Positions 30,298 through 32,010 of a stretch of 32,010 nucleotides of DNA are shown piece by piece. Position 1 is the stretch's first letter. Each line of letters begins with the position of its first letter. The translations under genes were made by a program, and so were the position numbers. The notes beneath the pieces were generated by a model, which saw nothing but the letters and a program-made list of their open reading frames with translations, was not told where the DNA came from and did no database searches. This stretch comes from Spirochaetota bacterium (lineage in GTDB: Bacteria; Spirochaetota; UBA4802; UBA5550), in contig JAFGJX010000046.1 of assembly GCA_016928865.1 (NCBI GenBank), forward strand, positions 1 through 32,010, read 5' to 3'.

Positions 30298-32010
30298 TCA
30301 TTCCCTCCATTCGTATTCTTGCGATGCGATCGCCGTGCGAACGGCATGTGCAATCGTTCCTGATTTTATTGCGTCAAGGGCGACGTATTTCGCCCCCATC
30401 TTCTCGGCTATCTGTTCGGACATGCGGAAGGCTCCGATTACCGCCGGCTCGACATCAATGATGACCGAGTTAAGGCGCCTTTCGCTTCGAATGGTCTCGG
30501 CCATGGCGAACAGCTCGTCATACAACAGAAACGTATTCGTGCCCTGCGATGCCAGACTGGCATCCATGCCCACATTGGCGCGCCCGTCGGTTATAAGCAC
30601 AAGAAGGGGCAGGATCCCCTTGTTGGTTATCAGGCTTGAACGAATCACATTATATCCCTCAAGCATTCCCGCGCACAGGGGCGTCTTGCCGCCGGTGGGA
30701 AGGTCCTGCAGCTTTTTCATCGCCAGGTCGATGCTGCTTGTCGGTGGAAGGAGCGTTTCGGCGCGGTCATTCCGGAAGGCGATCAGGCAGACCTTGTCCC
30801 TCTTGATGTAGGCATCTTGAAGAAAATAGAGAATGGCGCCCTTGGTCTCTCGCATGAGCTTGTTGCCGATGGAGCCGGAAGCGTCTACGACAAAGACGAG
30901 GAGAGTGTTTTTTTTCTGTTCGCGGATCTTTATACGAATGTCATCTGGCTGGATGTTTATCACGGCCTCCGCACGCGGCCGTATACTCTGGAAAGGGGCG
31001 GCAGCGCGAATGGTCGCATCAAACGCTATATCGCCGCCCGCGGAGCTAACTGCGGCGCGAACATATCTCCCCTGCTTTGCGGTCGATTCGGAGCAGTATC
31101 GCCTGCCTGGAGCGGTAAAGGTTGTCTTGATCCGTCCGTTGATAATGCGCGAAATGTCAAAAGGGATCGGGGTTGCAGCATTAGGCGCGTCACCGCTCCC
31201 GGCGAGGTGCGGCACGAAGAATCCCCCCACCGACTCCCTGGAATCATCCTCATGCTCCCTCCGGCTTTCCCCCGCATTTGCCTGGACACTCTCGTTGCTT
31301 TCCCCGGATTTCTTTTTCTCTTTTTTGCTCTTTTTCCGTCCGGAATCGCAATCGTCAGCCGTCGCGGCGCCGACCTGTATCTGCTCGGCCGGCTCATCCC
31401 TGTTAGCGCGGAGGCGTGCTCCTTTATGCGGTTCTTCATCCTTCCTCCGGACGCGATGAGGCAGGGCAAGGGAGGCCGCAAGCTCGAGGTCCCGGTACTC
31501 GAGCTCATTCCTCCCGTAATAGGCCGCCAGTGCACGTGCGGCTTTTTCAATTACGATGTCCGCCCGGTGGCCGGCCACCTGCGCCTCATTGCACATCCTG
31601 GTTATAATCGAATATTTCTCAAGGGTGATGCGAACATCTCCCATCATCGAAATGGCCTGCTGTACGCGCCGCTGCTCTTCTGTTTCCGCGTCAAGCCAGC
31701 GGCGGCAGAATGACGCCGGATCATCGATGAATTCATGATGGCGCTTCATGATCTCGACCCTGCGGCCGGTCTTATCTAGCGAATCAATCTGGATGCATAA
31801 GCCGAACCGGTCAAGAAGCTGGGGCCGAAGCTCCCCTTCCTCGGGGTTCATGGTGCCGATGAGCATGAACTCGGATAAGTGCCAGGAGCTTATCCCCTCC
31901 CGCTCCACAATATTGATTCCTCCGGCGGAGGCGCCCAGCAGCAGATCGACCAGGTGATCATCGAGGAGATTTGCCTCGTCCACGTACAGGATGCCCCGGT
32001 GCGCCTTCGC
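30298..32010 (-). CDS. magnesium-chelatase-like ATPase with VWA domain (ChlI/ChlD type), 5' end outside window
   Basis: The frame is open to the window edge, so the N-terminus with Walker A is missing; 570 residues are visible. They start in Walker B ([20 protein letters not shown]) and continue with sensor 1 ([20 protein letters not shown]), the pattern of the ChlI/BchI AAA+ domain. A highly charged linker (about 215-255, [13 protein letters not shown]) leads to a VWA domain with MIDAS residues DASGS and a later ITDGRANVG. This is the fused I+D arrangement found in 'magnesium chelatase subunit D' proteins that serve cobalt or magnesium insertion. With no photosynthesis genes in view, a cobaltochelatase with CobN is the likelier context. 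The gene couples to the dehalogenase-like gene downstream. Metal and partner are inferred. Confidence 0.9.
   Translation of the reverse strand, partial: AKAHRGILYVDEANLLDDHLVDLLLGASAGGINIVEREGISSWHLSEFMLIGTMNPEEGELRPQLLDRFGLCIQIDSLDKTGRRVEIMKRHHEFIDDPASFCRRWLDAETEEQRRVQQAISMMGDVRITLEKYSIITRMCNEAQVAGHRADIVIEKAARALAAYYGRNELEYRDLELAASLALPHRVRRKDEEPHKGARLRANRDEPAEQIQVGAATADDCDSGRKKSKKEKKKSGESNESVQANAGESRREHEDDSRESVGGFFVPHLAGSGDAPNAATPIPFDISRIINGRIKTTFTAPGRRYCSESTAKQGRYVRAAVSSAGGDIAFDATIRAAAPFQSIRPRAEAVINIQPDDIRIKIREQKKNTLLVFVVDASGSIGNKLMRETKGAILYFLQDAYIKRDKVCLIAFRNDRAETLLPPTSSIDLAMKKLQDLPTGGKTPLCAGMLEGYNVIRSSLITNKGILPLLVLITDGRANVGMDASLASQGTNTFLLYDELFAMAETIRSERRLNSVIIDVEPAVIGAFRMSEQIAEKMGAKYVALDAIKSGTIAHAVRTAIASQEYEWRE

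Noticed and set aside
30817-31713. 298-residue open frame on the plus strand
   Set aside because: Antisense shadow of the chelatase-like gene, which has clear AAA+ and VWA motifs.

Overview
The window most likely comes from a spirochaete (Spirochaetota) of the Leptospirales type. The strongest marker is an intact FlaB-type periplasmic flagellin (7022-7870) whose conserved blocks match Leptospira-type FlaB from memory. A 7TM-DISM/SpoIIE phosphatase, a DUF1846 protein, tandem receiver-like proteins and HD-GYP signalling fit that lineage. Most genes are fairly GC-rich while spacers are AT-rich, so this is not a low-GC Borrelia- or Brachyspira-like genome. The species cannot be named from the sequence.

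Layout. 1-4388 is an envelope/surface-polysaccharide patch: the tail of an HD-GYP phosphodiesterase, a Wzx-like flippase, an AT-rich sulfotransferase-like gene that looks foreign, and a family 2 glycosyltransferase decayed by a frameshift and two stops. 4412-6654 holds a cyclic-nucleotide-binding protein and a DUF1846 protein. 6655-7926 is the flagellin unit, with an unusual leader and a clean terminator. 8132-11462 is a tight five-gene operon (EamA/SMR-like transporter, DUF362, HAD phosphatase, UbiA-type prenyltransferase, GtrA) that reads like a polyprenyl-phosphate-pentose synthesis and flipping module. 11748-14761 carries an L-2-hydroxyglutarate oxidase-like flavoprotein, a lipoprotein that is mostly one charged helix, and a small membrane protein.

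14861-22941 is all on the minus strand: a 7TM-DISM/PP2C phosphatase, a poly-gamma-glutamate set (PgsB, PgsC, PgsW, with no PgsA in view), an ADP-forming acyl-CoA synthetase alpha-type protein and an M23 peptidase. 23374-25107 has a 56-residue 2[4Fe-4S] ferredoxin and a ClpX-like unfoldase without the zinc-binding domain. 25108-26208 is an AT-rich accessory-looking patch with a 39-residue zinc ribbon, a small basic ORF, a tandem repeat, a long-loop hairpin and tRNA-Leu(CAA). 26231-32010 has a hotdog thioesterase, a stand-alone MshEN-like protein, a tetraheme cytochrome c, a double receiver-like protein, a haloalkane-dehalogenase-like hydrolase and a truncated ChlI/ChlD-type chelatase.

Themes: building and exporting envelope polymers (flippase, sulfotransferase, polyprenyl-sugar operon, PGA), second-messenger signalling (HD-GYP, CNBD, MshEN-like, SpoIIE phosphatase) and redox functions. 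The most promising undescribed items are the polyprenyl-pentose operon, the charged-helix lipoprotein with a C-terminal twin CX3C motif, the flagellin leader, and the zinc-ribbon/hairpin patch beside the tRNA. All functional statements come from reading motifs; no database search was run.
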